From: Corynebacterium gallinarum | Lineage (GTDB): Bacteria > Actinomycetota > Actinomycetes > Mycobacteriales > Mycobacteriaceae | Direction of reading: 5' to 3' | NCBI RefSeq assembly: GCF_014837045.1 | Contig: NZ_JACSPR010000001.1 | Coordinates: 308,134 to 372,133, forward strand | DNA: 64,000 nucleotides | In this document: positions 25,964-36,047 of the stretch, piece by piece | Layout of the letters: each line of letters begins with the position of its first letter | How positions within the stretch are numbered: the first letter of the stretch is position 1 | Made by a program: the position numbers and the translations under genes | The notes under the pieces: generated by a model | Seen by the model: the letters and a program-made list of their open reading frames with translations, nothing else | What the model was told of the DNA's origin: nothing | Databases searched by the model: none

Positions 25964-27289
25964 GTGTCCAAGAACAATCAGGCGCCCTCGCCGGATCCGA
26001 GGGAGAAGATCACCGGACGCGCCCTGGTCGTGTGGGTGTCCGCGGTGCTGGTGTATATCGCGGCCATCACCAGCCGCACCTCCTTCGGTGTGGCGGGCGT
26101 GGAGGCCATTGACCGGTTCCAGGTGGATGCCACACGCATCGCGGTGTTCACCGCGGTGCAGGTGGGTGTGTACGCGGCGGCCCAGATCCCGATGGGCATG
26201 CTCATCGACAAGTTCGGACCGCGCAGACTCCTGGCCATCGGTGCCCTGATCATGGGCCTGGGCCAGATCGTCCTCGGCCTCACCGATGTCTACTGGGTGG
26301 CCATCATCGCCCGTGTCCTCATCGGGGCGGGTGACGCCAGCATCTTCCTGTCGGTCATGCGCATCCTGCCGTTCTGGTTCCCGCTGCGCAAAACCCCCCT
26401 GTTCGGTCAGCTCACCACCGCACTCGGCCAGCTGGGGCAGATCATCTCCGCTGTCCCCTTCCTCGCGCTGCTCGGCGCACAGGGCTGGACCGTCGCCTTT
26501 GTGTCCCTTGGTTCGGCGGTGGCCCTGATCGCGCTGCTCGCCCTCGTGGCGGTGCGCGATGTGCCCGCGCAACGGGTTCCCAAGGAGGGGACGACACCCC
26601 CGGATACCTCAAGCACCCCCGTCAAACCGTCGATACGCACGGTGTTGCGACTGATCGTGCGCAATCCCCTGTGCTGGCAGGGGTTCTTCATCCACTATCT
26701 GCTCATGCTGTGGCAGAACGTGTTCACCCTCATGTGGGGCGTTCCACTGATGACCCTCGGCATGGGGCTGAGCGCCGCGCAGGTGGGTGTCCTGCTGACC
26801 ATCAACACGCTGTGTGCCGTGGTGGCCGGCCCGATCATCGGCATCGTCTCCGCGCGCGTCGGCCGCAGGCGTGATCTGGTGGCGATCTCACTGTCCCTGG
26901 TCCCCGCCCTGGCCTGGTTCGTCTTCCTGTCCTCGGAACAGCCACGCGGGTGGTGGGCCATCGTGATCATCAACGTCATTCTCGGCGCCACCACGCCCGT
27001 CTCCAGCTACGGATTCGACACCATCCGCGAACAGCTCGACCGCACGGTGCTCGCCGCCGGCACGGGGCTGGCCAACATGGGTGGCTTCGCCGCCTCCATG
27101 GCCGCCGCCCAGCTGGTCGGTGTGCTTCTCGACGTCGTGGACACCGACGGCGGTTACGACTGGGGTGACTTCCGCATCGCGTACATCGCGGTGTTCATCA
27201 TCTGGGGCATCGGCATGGTGGGCTTCTTCATCGCCCGGCTCAAGGGTGGACCCGGCAGGCGGATGATCACCCAGCTGCGCACCCGTTAA
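25964..27289 (+). CDS. MFS transporter
   Basis: 441 aa with twelve predicted helices. The loop 2-3 signature is GMLIDKFGPRRLLAIGALIM (family G-x3-D-R/K-x-G-R-R), with a cytosolic loop around residues 200-225 (Pro/Thr-rich). The substrate is unknown; the overall look is that of the NarK/oxalate-type or CynX-like families. GTG 25964 is preferred: TAGTGT at 25950-25955 stands eight bases before it, suggesting a leaderless mRNA, whereas the TTG at 25952 overlaps that box. Confidence 0.83.
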   Translation: MSKNNQAPSPDPREKITGRALVVWVSAVLVYIAAITSRTSFGVAGVEAIDRFQVDATRIAVFTAVQVGVYAAAQIPMGMLIDKFGPRRLLAIGALIMGLGQIVLGLTDVYWVAIIARVLIGAGDASIFLSVMRILPFWFPLRKTPLFGQLTTALGQLGQIISAVPFLALLGAQGWTVAFVSLGSAVALIALLALVAVRDVPAQRVPKEGTTPPDTSSTPVKPSIRTVLRLIVRNPLCWQGFFIHYLLMLWQNVFTLMWGVPLMTLGMGLSAAQVGVLLTINTLCAVVAGPIIGIVSARVGRRRDLVAISLSLVPALAWFVFLSSEQPRGWWAIVIINVILGATTPVSSYGFDTIREQLDRTVLAAGTGLANMGGFAASMAAAQLVGVLLDVVDTDGGYDWGDFRIAYIAVFIIWGIGMVGFFIARLKGGPGRRMITQLRTR

Positions 27290-27324
27290 GCCCCGTTACG
27301 CGCTGAGCACGAGCGGTGGTGGGA

Positions 27325-27335
27325 CGTCGACAAGC
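27325..27335 (+). repeat. CGTCGACAAGC repeat element
   Basis: Exact copy in the 61-base gap between the convergent MFS and Gly/Pro-rich protein genes. Confidence 0.85.
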
Positions 27336-27350
27336 CCCCCGAGGGTCGTT

Positions 27351-27872
27351 TTAGTAGCGGTTGCGGGGTCCGCGTGGTCCCCGGGGACCGAACGGGCCGA
27401 AGGGTCCAAGCGGCCCGAAGGGACCTGCAGGTCCGCCGAAACCGCCACCGAAATCACCGTATCCCCGGTTGTCCCGGCCGTTCATGAACCCCTGGACGAA
27501 CTTGTTCACGGCCTCACCGATGTCATTGAGCACATCCTCCGCAGCGGAGTCCTCACCGCGTGATCCGCGGGGGCGGTAGTGACCACGGTCATCAGCTGCG
27601 CCCAGATCGTCGGCGTCGAGAACATCATCGACATACAGTGGGCCCTCACGATCATCCGGGGAATCCAGATCGGTGAGGTCCTCCATCCCATCATCGAAGG
27701 TCATGAACAGATCATCCTGCTGCAAATCGCCGTCGAATTCGATGGTGAGGACGGTGCCCTCGAAGGTGAGTTTCTCATCGGGATCCACACCGAGCTGGTG
27801 GGCATAGCCGATGACGGCCGCCATTTCGGCGAAGGTCGCGTCGGAGAGATCAATGGAGAGTTTGATAGCCAT
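27351..27872 (-). CDS. Acidic protein with a collagen-like Gly-Pro-Phe tail
   Basis: 173 aa. Residues 1-60 look folded (MAIKLSIDLSDATFAEMAAV, then TFEGTVLTIEFDGD). Residues about 60-110 are very acidic (DDREGPLYVDDVLDADDLGA). The C-terminus (about 135-173) is a Gly/Pro/Phe/Arg triplet repeat (GPFGPLGPFGPFGPRGPRG), collagen-like and strongly basic at its end. ATG 27872 has AGGA nine bases upstream. It has no signal peptide. I do not recognise the family. Confidence 0.7.
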   Translation of the reverse strand: MAIKLSIDLSDATFAEMAAVIGYAHQLGVDPDEKLTFEGTVLTIEFDGDLQQDDLFMTFDDGMEDLTDLDSPDDREGPLYVDDVLDADDLGAADDRGHYRPRGSRGEDSAAEDVLNDIGEAVNKFVQGFMNGRDNRGYGDFGGGFGGPAGPFGPLGPFGPFGPRGPRGPRNRY

Positions 27873-28098
27873 GGTCAATATCCTGTCCGTAGTGGTCAAT
27901 CGTGGTGTCAGCTGCTGGTTCTGTCTCCGACACTACGGGCGCCCACTCGGCCTGTAAACCACTTAAGGGCAAAGATCAGGGAACTCCCCGAGCAGCCCCA
28001 CACAATCCACCTCCGCGAACGGGAGCGTGTTCCGGGTCTTCCCACCAATGCCATGGTGGGTGGTCCTCAGGTGGACACTGATCTGGCCACCGGAGAGG

Positions 28099-31000
28099 TC
28101 ACAACTCCCGGCGGGCCTCGACTGAATCCAGGCCCCAGAAGACCTCCTCCACCACCTGTCGACTCTTGCGGGTGGCCTTGAGGTAGTGATCCAGATATTC
28201 CTGATATTCATCCGGATCCCACCCGGCCGCCCCGGCGACCTGCGCCAGGTGACGCCCCGGTGGTGGCAGCTGATCCGCCTTCTTACCCTTGACCAGCACC
28301 AGGGCATTACGGGCGGCCGTCGCTGTCAGCCAGGCCTCCCTGAGAATCTGCGCCTGCAACGGGTTGATGATCCCCTTCTCCTCCACCACATCCAGTGCCT
28401 CAAGGGTGGAGGTGTTGTGCAGCTCGGGATGTTCGTGGGCGTGGAGCATGGTGAGCAGCTGGACGGTCCACTCGATGTCGGTCAGCGCACCCCGGCCGAG
28501 TTTGGTGTGGGTGTTACGGTCCGCGCCACGGGGCAACCGTTCATCATCCACACGGGCCTTCATCCGGCGCACCTCGCGGATCTGTGCGTCGGAGGCCCCA
28601 CCGGCCGGGTACCGGAACCTGTCGATGGTCTCCAGGAAGCGGGTACCCAGTTCCCGGTCGCCCGCCACCCAGGACGCCCGCAGCAGTGCCTGGATCTCCC
28701 AGGTCTCACCCCATTTGGCGTAGTAGTTCTCATAGGATTCGATCGTGCGCACCACCGCCCCGGAACGTCCCTCGGGGCGCAACCCCAGATCCACCTCCAG
28801 TGGGGGATCCCCGGAGGGTTTGGCCAGGCGCGACCTCATGGAATCGCAGATGGAGATCGCCCAGGCAATCGCCTCATTCTCATCCACCCCTGGTGCGGGT
28901 TCAGCGACGAACATGACATCGGCGTCCGAACCGTATCCCAGTTCAGCCCCACCCAGACGGCCCATACCTATGACGGCGATGGTGGCCAACGGCTCATCGG
29001 GCCTGCCCGGATCGGCGGTGGCCGCACGGATCTCCGCCTCCAGGGCGGCATCCAGAACCGCATCCCACACCAGGGAGAGGCTGTGACACACCTCCTGGAC
29101 GGTGAGCATGTTGAGCAGGTCGGCCGAGGCCACCCGCGCCAATTCCTGTCGTCGCAGTGACCTGGCCGCCTGGATCGCCCGGTCGGGATCATCATGGCGT
29201 GCGACGGTGGCCTTGAGTGCTTTACAGACCCGGTCCGGGGCGGTCTCCAGCAGCTTCGGCCCTGTCGCCCCGTCACCCAGTTCCGCCACGAAGTCGGGTG
29301 TGGCGATGATGAGTTCAGCGGTATAGGGGGAGGTGCCGAGGATCCGCATGAGACGCTGACCCACCACACCCTCGTCGCGAAGCATCCGCAGGAACCAGCT
29401 GCGGTCATAGGCCGCATCGGAGAGTTTGCGGTAGTTGAGCAGGCCCGCATCCGGATCTGCCGTCTGGGACAGCCACTCCATGAGGGTGGGCAGGAGCATC
29501 GCCTGGATCTTGGCCTTACGGCTGGTGCCCGAGGCCAGCGCGGTGAGGTGCTCATAGGCCCGCACGGGGTGCTGGTAGCCCAGAGCACCCAGCTGCAGCT
29601 TCGCGGCCTCCTGCGACAGCTTCATCGCGTCGACGCTGAGGTTGACCACGGAATTGAGCAGTGGGCGATAGAACAGCTGGCTGTGCAGCGACTGGATCTG
29701 CAGACGGACCTTGCGCAGGTGGTTTTCCATCGCGCGTGCGGAGCTCTGTCCACCGGCCCCGGTGAAACCGGAGGCACGTGCCAGCCACCGCATGTTCATG
29801 CGGTCCTCCACCTTGGGCATGGTGTGGGTGCGTTTGACCCGCTCCAGCTGGAGACGGTGTTCCAACAGACGCAGGAACTCATAGGACTCGATGAGGTTGT
29901 GGCCATCCTCCCGACCGATATACCCCTGGTTGACCAGCACCTGCAGCGCCTCCACGGTGGAGCGCACCCGGAGCGTTTCATCGTAACGGCCGTGCACCAT
30001 CTGCAGCAGCTGGACGGCGAACTCAACATCCCGCAACCCGCCACGACCGAGTTTGAGCTCGCGGTCGCGCAGCTCCTCCGGCACGTTCTCCAGGACACGC
30101 CTGCGCATGGCCTGCACATCATCAACGAAGGACTCCCGTTGGCTGGCGGTCCACACCATGGGGCCGATCGCATCGAGATATGCCTGCCCCAGGTCCATGT
30201 CACCGGTCATGGGGCGGGCCTTGAGCAGCGCCTGGAACTCCCAGGTCTCCGCCCACCGCTTGTAGTAGGCGATATGCGACTCCAGGGTCCGAACAAGAGC
30301 GCCGCTCTTGCCCTCCGGGCGCAGCGCCGCGTCCACCTCGAAGAATGAGCTGCAACCGGTCCGGATGAACTCCGCCGCCAACCGGGTCGACCGGCTGTGG
30401 GCGGGTTCGGCGATGAAGATGACATCCACATCGGAGATGTAATTGAGTTCCTGGGCCCCACACTTGCCCATGGCCATGACAGACAGTCGGGCGTCGACAG
30501 GCTTCTGTCCGTACACACCGGTGACCGCGACAGCCAGGGCGGCGGTGAGCGCGGCATCCGCCAGGTCGCTCAGACGACGGGTGACCGTGGTGAACCCGAC
30601 CCGCGGCTGGGATTTGCGACGGGCATCGTTGGGGTAGGTCCCGGCGAGGTCGAGGGCTGCCAGACGCATCATGAGGGTGCGGTAGGTAAACCGCAGCGCC
30701 CGTTCAGCCTCCACCCCGGTCAGCGTGGCCCGGTAGGTGCCCGGCGTGGTGAGATCCTCCGTGGCGGTGTTGGCGACCTGCTGATCCTTTTCGTCCGCCT
30801 CGCTGTCCCCCTCGTCGTTGACGGACACCACGTCGGCGGGGGCCGCCCCGACCGACTCGAGCATCGCGGTGAACATCTCCGCCCGCGTCGGGGCTTCCTC
30901 ACCGAGCAGCTCCCATAGATGGGTGTTGGCCACCAGATGATCACCCATTGCGCTCGACCCACCGAGCAGGGCGAAAAGACGCACCCGGAAGGCCTCGTCG

Positions 31001-31269
31001 GAACGGATCCGCTGATCGAGCTCCTCCCGCGCCTGAGGGGATTGTGATTCCAACGTCTGGTAGATCCGCACCAGCTGATTGAGGGCGACATCGGGATCAC
31101 CCGCCCCGGACAGCGCCCACATCAGTGGGATCGACTCCACATTGCGCCACCCCAGCCATTCCAGATCCGCCCGGGCATTGGCGGACTTCAGGGACAGCGC
31201 ACCGGTGGTGGGCAGGGGATCACGGACAAACCCCGTCACCTTGCGGGTGTGGATCAACGGATCAGTCAT
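28099..31269 (-). CDS. glnE: Glutamine synthetase adenylyltransferase/deadenylase
   Basis: 1056 aa, bifunctional regulator that adds AMP to, or removes it from, the GlnA tyrosine (Tyr405 here, and perhaps Tyr409 of the paralogue). Two nucleotidyltransferase domains are visible: MGKCGAQELNYISDVDVIF (about residues 268-286, deadenylase half) and MGRLGGAELGYGSDADVMF (about 765-783, adenylylase half), each with the D-x-D metal pair and followed by the LRPEGKSG or LRPEGRSG motif. A GGAGG site precedes ATG 31269. glnA2 lies directly upstream in the same direction with a 36-base gap, so the two are probably co-transcribed, as in C. glutamicum and M. tuberculosis. Confidence 0.96.
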   Translation of the reverse strand: MTDPLIHTRKVTGFVRDPLPTTGALSLKSANARADLEWLGWRNVESIPLMWALSGAGDPDVALNQLVRIYQTLESQSPQAREELDQRIRSDEAFRVRLFALLGGSSAMGDHLVANTHLWELLGEEAPTRAEMFTAMLESVGAAPADVVSVNDEGDSEADEKDQQVANTATEDLTTPGTYRATLTGVEAERALRFTYRTLMMRLAALDLAGTYPNDARRKSQPRVGFTTVTRRLSDLADAALTAALAVAVTGVYGQKPVDARLSVMAMGKCGAQELNYISDVDVIFIAEPAHSRSTRLAAEFIRTGCSSFFEVDAALRPEGKSGALVRTLESHIAYYKRWAETWEFQALLKARPMTGDMDLGQAYLDAIGPMVWTASQRESFVDDVQAMRRRVLENVPEELRDRELKLGRGGLRDVEFAVQLLQMVHGRYDETLRVRSTVEALQVLVNQGYIGREDGHNLIESYEFLRLLEHRLQLERVKRTHTMPKVEDRMNMRWLARASGFTGAGGQSSARAMENHLRKVRLQIQSLHSQLFYRPLLNSVVNLSVDAMKLSQEAAKLQLGALGYQHPVRAYEHLTALASGTSRKAKIQAMLLPTLMEWLSQTADPDAGLLNYRKLSDAAYDRSWFLRMLRDEGVVGQRLMRILGTSPYTAELIIATPDFVAELGDGATGPKLLETAPDRVCKALKATVARHDDPDRAIQAARSLRRQELARVASADLLNMLTVQEVCHSLSLVWDAVLDAALEAEIRAATADPGRPDEPLATIAVIGMGRLGGAELGYGSDADVMFVAEPAPGVDENEAIAWAISICDSMRSRLAKPSGDPPLEVDLGLRPEGRSGAVVRTIESYENYYAKWGETWEIQALLRASWVAGDRELGTRFLETIDRFRYPAGGASDAQIREVRRMKARVDDERLPRGADRNTHTKLGRGALTDIEWTVQLLTMLHAHEHPELHNTSTLEALDVVEEKGIINPLQAQILREAWLTATAARNALVLVKGKKADQLPPPGRHLAQVAGAAGWDPDEYQEYLDHYLKATRKSRQVVEEVFWGLDSVEARREL

Positions 31270-31305
31270 GGGGAATCCCCCTCCTTACAACGGGTGCGGG
31301 CGAAG

Positions 31306-32646
31306 CTAGTAGTCGAGGTTGGTGCGCAGTTCCCACGGCGTGATCTGGGCCTGGTACTCCCGCCATTCCCGCCACTTATTCCGCAGGAAGTACTCGAAGA
31401 CGTGCTCACCGAGGATATCGGCGACCAGGTCAGAACGTTCCATCAGCCGCAGCGCGTGATCAAAACTGCTGGGCAGGTCCTTGTACCCCATGGCACGACG
31501 TTCACGCAGGCTCAGGGAGGAGATGTCATCCTCGGCCGGATCCTCCAGCTCGTACCCCTCCTTGATGCCCTTGAGGCCCGCACCGAGTAGCACGGAGAAT
31601 GCCAGGTAGGGGTTGCAGGCGGAGTCGGGGATGCGGATCTCGACCCTGCGGGAGTCCGCCTTGTTCAGTCGGTAGGTGGGCACACGGACCAGGGCGGAAC
31701 GGTTGGACATGCCCCAGGTGGCGGCGGTGGGCGCCTCATTGCCGTAGACGATGCGCTTGTAGGAATTCACCCACTGGTTGGTCACAGCACAGAACTCCGG
31801 TGCATGACGCAGGATGCCCGCGATGAACTGCCGGGCCGTGCGGGAGAGCATGAATTCATCATCCGGGTCGTGGAACGCATTGGTCCCACCCTCGAACAGG
31901 GACATGTGGGTGTGGATGGCCGAACCGGCGTGCTCCGCAAATGGTTTGGGCATGAAGGTGGCAGCCACACCCTGATCACGTGCCACCTGTTTAACCAGGT
32001 AGCGGAAGGTCATCACATTGTCCGCCATGGTCAGCGCGTCGGCATGCCGCAGATCGATCTCCTGTTGTCCCGGCGCGGTCTCATGGTGGGAGAACTCCAC
32101 GGGGATGCCCATCTCCTCCAGAGCCAGCATGGCGTGGCGACGGAAATTGGGCGCCTCATTGAAGGTGGCCTGGTCGAAGTAGCCCCCGTTGTCGGTGGGC
32201 ACCGGTGGCCGGCCATCGGTGCGCAGACTCTGAACAAGAAAGAACTCGATCTCCGGTGAGACCATGCAGATAAACCCCTCGTCCGCCGCCAGCTGGACCT
32301 GTCGGCGCAGCACCTGACGCGGATCGGAGAAGCTCGGCTGGCCATCGGGCATGGTGACATCGCAGAACATCCGGGCGGCCTGGAGGCGGGAGGTCTCGAC
32401 CTCCTTGGGCAGGATCTGGAATGTCGACGGATCGGGGCGGGCGATGGTATCCGCCTCTGAGATGCGGGCATATCCCTCGATGGCCGAACCATCAAAGCCG
32501 ATGCCCTCCTCGAAGGCGGATTCCAGCTCCGCCGGGGCCACCACCACCGATTTCAGCTGGCCGACAATGTCGGTGAACCAGAGTCGGACGAATTTGATGT
32601 CCCGCTCATCGATGGTGCTGAGGACGAATTCCTGTTGGCTGTTCAT
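31306..32646 (-). CDS. glnA2: Glutamine synthetase type I-alpha GlnA2
   Basis: 446 aa. Has the GS core (VSPEIEFFLVQ, KPFAEHAGSAIHTHMSLFEG, NRSALVRVPTYR) but lacks the insertion and the NLY/DLYELPP adenylylation loop of the GSI-beta enzymes; the matching stretch reads ELEDPAEDDISSLS. It is therefore not a GlnE target. Its role in corynebacteria is dispensable under standard conditions. ATG 32646 is chosen; the open frame to 32811 is unsupported. First gene of a likely glnA2-glnE operon. Confidence 0.95.
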   Translation of the reverse strand: MNSQQEFVLSTIDERDIKFVRLWFTDIVGQLKSVVVAPAELESAFEEGIGFDGSAIEGYARISEADTIARPDPSTFQILPKEVETSRLQAARMFCDVTMPDGQPSFSDPRQVLRRQVQLAADEGFICMVSPEIEFFLVQSLRTDGRPPVPTDNGGYFDQATFNEAPNFRRHAMLALEEMGIPVEFSHHETAPGQQEIDLRHADALTMADNVMTFRYLVKQVARDQGVAATFMPKPFAEHAGSAIHTHMSLFEGGTNAFHDPDDEFMLSRTARQFIAGILRHAPEFCAVTNQWVNSYKRIVYGNEAPTAATWGMSNRSALVRVPTYRLNKADSRRVEIRIPDSACNPYLAFSVLLGAGLKGIKEGYELEDPAEDDISSLSLRERRAMGYKDLPSSFDHALRLMERSDLVADILGEHVFEYFLRNKWREWREYQAQITPWELRTNLDY

Positions 32647-32843
32647 GCCCACCAATTTACGCAGGCCCCGGACCTGTACTGGCCAAATGCACCCCCACCG
32701 ACGCCTCGGGGGTGGCAGAAATTGATGAAATAGCAGGTGGAAGCGATAAGCCGATGGCCGGGGGTGGCTGGTGTCCGCTCCACCTGATTGACTCGGTGAC
32801 ACCTCAAACAATAGAACACAGATGCTAACAGAAGGAGCCGGTC

Positions 32844-33992
32844 ATGTCCCCTCACCCCTACGCTTCCGATCCCCGCACCCGGACCAGGTCCGCAGAACGC
32901 AATTATCACGAAACCCTGGTCGATGTGGCTGTCCTGTGGATCACCGACTGTGCGAAAAACGGATGGACCCCCGCCGATCTCAGGCATGAGTTCTCCGCCC
33001 AGATCGACCCCCTGCTATTCCATGCCCTGTCCAGCGTGACCCACAACGTACCGGACGAACTCCTGGACCACTGGTTCACCGGTACCCGCCCCGGGAGTGT
33101 CACCTCGCTGGGCGTGGGTTCCCTGGAGAAGATGGTGCGTCAGCTGTCCATGCTCCCACCCCTGCGTGACTGGACCGTCCTGACCAATCCCTCCTCCGGC
33201 GAGCAGGAAGCCGAGTACCTCGCCTCCCTCTCCCCTGATCAACGGCGAGCCCACGACCGGATCCAGGCCCTGTTGCGCAAGGCGGAGTCCACCACCTTCG
33301 AACACGAGGCGGATGCACTGTTGGAAAAGGCCGAGACCCTCCGTCAGCAGTACCGGGTGGAGGTGCTGTTATCCGGCACCTACACCGATCCCTCCGCCCG
33401 GCAGGAGGTCATCTCCACCCGGGTCCATCTCAGGGCACCGTGGGTGCGCTACCAACTGCGCCTGCTGAATACCGTGTCCAGAGCCTATTCCTGTGAGGCG
33501 CTGTTGCTGACCGAATCCGGGATCGCCACAGTCTTCGGCAACTCCGAGGACGTGGCCCATGTGCTGGATCTCTTCGCCAGCCTGAACCGCCAGCGGGAAC
33601 ATTTCATGCGTACCTCCGCGGGTGCGAAGACCGCACAGGAACAGGGAGAGACATCCCGGTACCGCCGTAGCTTCATGGTCGCCTACGCGAGCAGGATCGG
33701 GGCACTGCTCAAACGGGCAAGGGAGGATGTTCTGGACAACCTGGCTGGCGATGCCCCGATGGCCACCGACACCGTGCTGCCCGTCCTGAGGCACCGCGCA
33801 CAACAGTCCCAGGAAACCCTGGCCAGACTGTTCCCCCACACCCGAACCATGTCGGTCAGTGCCACCCATCACGGTGGGTACAGGGATGGTTACACCGCCG
33901 CCGGGCGAGCCCATCTGGGTGGGGATTCTGCAGGTATAACCGGTCAGAAGATGCTGAGTACCTGTGATAACCAGGGGAGTTTTCCAGCGTAG
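32844..33992 (+). CDS. DUF2786 domain protein
   Basis: 382 aa, soluble. Residues about 130-170 carry the DUF2786 signature (RIQALLRKAESTTFEHEADA, then EKAETLRQQYRV), a short helical motif of unknown role. The C-terminal part is predicted helical and contains a His/Gly-rich stretch near 340-355 (SATHHGGYRDGY). RBS AGAAGGAG, divergent from glnA2. Related proteins are found in Actinobacteria and some phages; no function is known. Confidence 0.8.
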   Translation: MSPHPYASDPRTRTRSAERNYHETLVDVAVLWITDCAKNGWTPADLRHEFSAQIDPLLFHALSSVTHNVPDELLDHWFTGTRPGSVTSLGVGSLEKMVRQLSMLPPLRDWTVLTNPSSGEQEAEYLASLSPDQRRAHDRIQALLRKAESTTFEHEADALLEKAETLRQQYRVEVLLSGTYTDPSARQEVISTRVHLRAPWVRYQLRLLNTVSRAYSCEALLLTESGIATVFGNSEDVAHVLDLFASLNRQREHFMRTSAGAKTAQEQGETSRYRRSFMVAYASRIGALLKRAREDVLDNLAGDAPMATDTVLPVLRHRAQQSQETLARLFPHTRTMSVSATHHGGYRDGYTAAGRAHLGGDSAGITGQKMLSTCDNQGSFPA

Positions 33993-34083
33993 TATTGAAG
34001 CAAAGAACCTCGTCGGGCATGTCACCGGGCACAGCTCCGGTGCCAGCCCGACGGACACGATGGTTGGAACAAGGGGTTGGAAT

Positions 34084-35937
34084 ATGAGTCAACATCTGGA
34101 AGTGGAAGCTAAATTCTCGGTAGGTGAGTCCACCGAGATCCCGGATCTCACCGGTATCCACGGGGTGACGGACATCGATCAGAGCGAGGTGCACAACCTG
34201 TCGGCGGTCTATTTCGATACCGAGGATCTCCGGCTCACCCGCGCCAAGATCACCCTGCGTCGACGCACGGGTGGCAACGACGCCGGATGGCACATAAAAT
34301 TCCCGGGCACCTTCGGTCGCACCGAGGTACGCGCCGGGTTGGATGAACCGGGGTCGGATGACACCACTCCCCCACCCGCGCTGCTCGGCCATGTCCGGGC
34401 GCTGATCCAGGGTCGTCCCCTCCACCCCATCGCCGAGGTAGCCAATGAGCGCCATGTCTCCTACCTGAAAAACGAGCAGGGGGATATCGTCGCGGAGTTC
34501 TGCGATGATCATGTATCCACCGTGTGCCATCTGCCCGGGGGTGCGCGGAAGCAGTGGCGCGAGTGGGAATTCGAACTGGCTGAACAACTCGGTGAGGAAG
34601 AAGGCGGCTGGCAGCTGCTCACATCCGCCACCGATGTCCTCACCGGGGCCGGTGCCTTCGTCTCCGACAGCCCGTCGAAGCTGGTCTCCGCCCTGGGTGA
34701 TGCCATCCGTTACGCACCCACCCCGCCGGAGAAGGCGACCCTGCCCGAGGATGATCCCGCCCATGCCGTCCTGGCCGCGATCGAGGCCAACGTGAACAAG
34801 ATTATGGAATATGACCCGAAGGTCAGGGCCGATGAGTGGGACTCGGTCCACCAGATGCGTGTGGCCACCCGTGAGCTGCGCAGCCATATGCAGACCTTCG
34901 AGGGCATCCTCGGTGGTGAGGACTATCTCCAGCTGGAGAAGGAACTGAAGCTCCTGGCCACCATCCTCGGTCGTGCCCGGGATGCCGAGGTCATCGAGGA
35001 GCGTCTGGCCTCCCTCATCGACACGGAGGTCGGTGACGCCGTCGATGAGGAGACCACGAAGGATCTGCTGGAGGATCTCAGCAGTGATTACCGGCGCGAA
35101 CACACCCGTGTGATTGCAGCCCTGGATAATGAACGCTATGCCCAGCTGTTGCAGTCACTGGAGGATCTGCTGGTCAACCCACCCCTGGTGACAGTCTCAG
35201 AGGAGCAGGAAGACGAGAAGGCACCGGCCCCCGGGTCAGACGACACCGCCGGGACACCGGCGGAGGAGGTGGTGGAGCAACTCGACCACGCCGAGGAGGC
35301 AGCTGAGCTGGAAGACACCCCAGATGCCACCGACACCACCAAACTGGAGGAAGCCGCCACCAGCGAGGTCGAGGATGCGGGAGAATCCCCAGACTCCGCC
35401 GATACGGACTCCGGTTCCGGTCAGAAGGTCGACGCCGCCGCGGTGCTGTTGAAGCATCTGGACAAGACCCACTCCAAGGTGGTCAAGCTGCATAAGAAGG
35501 CCATCAAGGAGTGGGAGGATCACGATATCCCCACCGCCGAGCGGGAGGAGAACTTCCACAACGTCCGCAAGACCATCAAGAAACTGCGCTACAGCGCCGA
35601 GGCCGTGGGGGATGCCACCGAGGTCAACACCAAGAAGCTGTACAAGGCCTGCAGCAAACTGCAGTCTGTACTCGGTGACTTCCAGGACGCCGTGACCTCA
35701 CGCGACGAACTCCTGCGCAGGGCCCACAACGCGCACAAGAAGGGTACGAACACCTTCGCTTACGGTGTGCTCTACCAGCATGAACAGATGCTCTCCCGGA
35801 AATACCTGGAAGGCTACCAGGACGCGTACCAGGGTGTGGCCGCCGCCTACGACAAGCTGGAGAAGACCACGAAGAAACTCAGCCGGGAGGCGGACAAGAC
35901 TGAGGAGAAGAAAACCCGGAAGAGCCGCAAGAAATAA
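34084..35937 (+). CDS. CYTH and CHAD domain protein
   Basis: 617 aa. The N-terminal CYTH (triphosphate tunnel) domain begins with the ExExK-type signature LEVEAKF (residues 5-11) and has further basic strands KITLRRR and WHIKFPG. A CHAD helical domain follows from about residue 230 (HQMRVATRELRSHMQTF) with the matching HNVRKTIKKLRYSAEAV half near 500. CHAD modules bind polyphosphate; CYTH modules hydrolyse triphosphates. Oddly, a low-complexity acidic insert of about 75 residues (about 374-450, rich in Glu, Asp, Ala) splits the CHAD domain. The C-terminus is very basic (KTRKSRKK). ATG 34084 has AAGGGG upstream. Confidence 0.9.
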   Translation: MSQHLEVEAKFSVGESTEIPDLTGIHGVTDIDQSEVHNLSAVYFDTEDLRLTRAKITLRRRTGGNDAGWHIKFPGTFGRTEVRAGLDEPGSDDTTPPPALLGHVRALIQGRPLHPIAEVANERHVSYLKNEQGDIVAEFCDDHVSTVCHLPGGARKQWREWEFELAEQLGEEEGGWQLLTSATDVLTGAGAFVSDSPSKLVSALGDAIRYAPTPPEKATLPEDDPAHAVLAAIEANVNKIMEYDPKVRADEWDSVHQMRVATRELRSHMQTFEGILGGEDYLQLEKELKLLATILGRARDAEVIEERLASLIDTEVGDAVDEETTKDLLEDLSSDYRREHTRVIAALDNERYAQLLQSLEDLLVNPPLVTVSEEQEDEKAPAPGSDDTAGTPAEEVVEQLDHAEEAAELEDTPDATDTTKLEEAATSEVEDAGESPDSADTDSGSGQKVDAAAVLLKHLDKTHSKVVKLHKKAIKEWEDHDIPTAEREENFHNVRKTIKKLRYSAEAVGDATEVNTKKLYKACSKLQSVLGDFQDAVTSRDELLRRAHNAHKKGTNTFAYGVLYQHEQMLSRKYLEGYQDAYQGVAAAYDKLEKTTKKLSREADKTEEKKTRKSRKK

Positions 35938-35941
35938 CACC

Positions 35942-36010
35942 ATCCGGCGCACATACGCCGGATAACAACTCACGGGATGTCCTCCGGACCACGGTCCGGG
36001 TGACATCCCG
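35942..36010 (+). terminator. Double hairpin after the CYTH-CHAD gene
   Basis: First a perfect 8-bp stem (35942-35949 with 35956-35963), then a 9-bp stem (35973-35981 with 36002-36010) enclosing a 7-bp stem (35984-35990 with 35993-35999). It lies between convergent genes and could serve both. Confidence 0.7.
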
Positions 36011-36047
36011 TTCATCTCAGGTATTCCGACAGATCGGAAACAATGAA

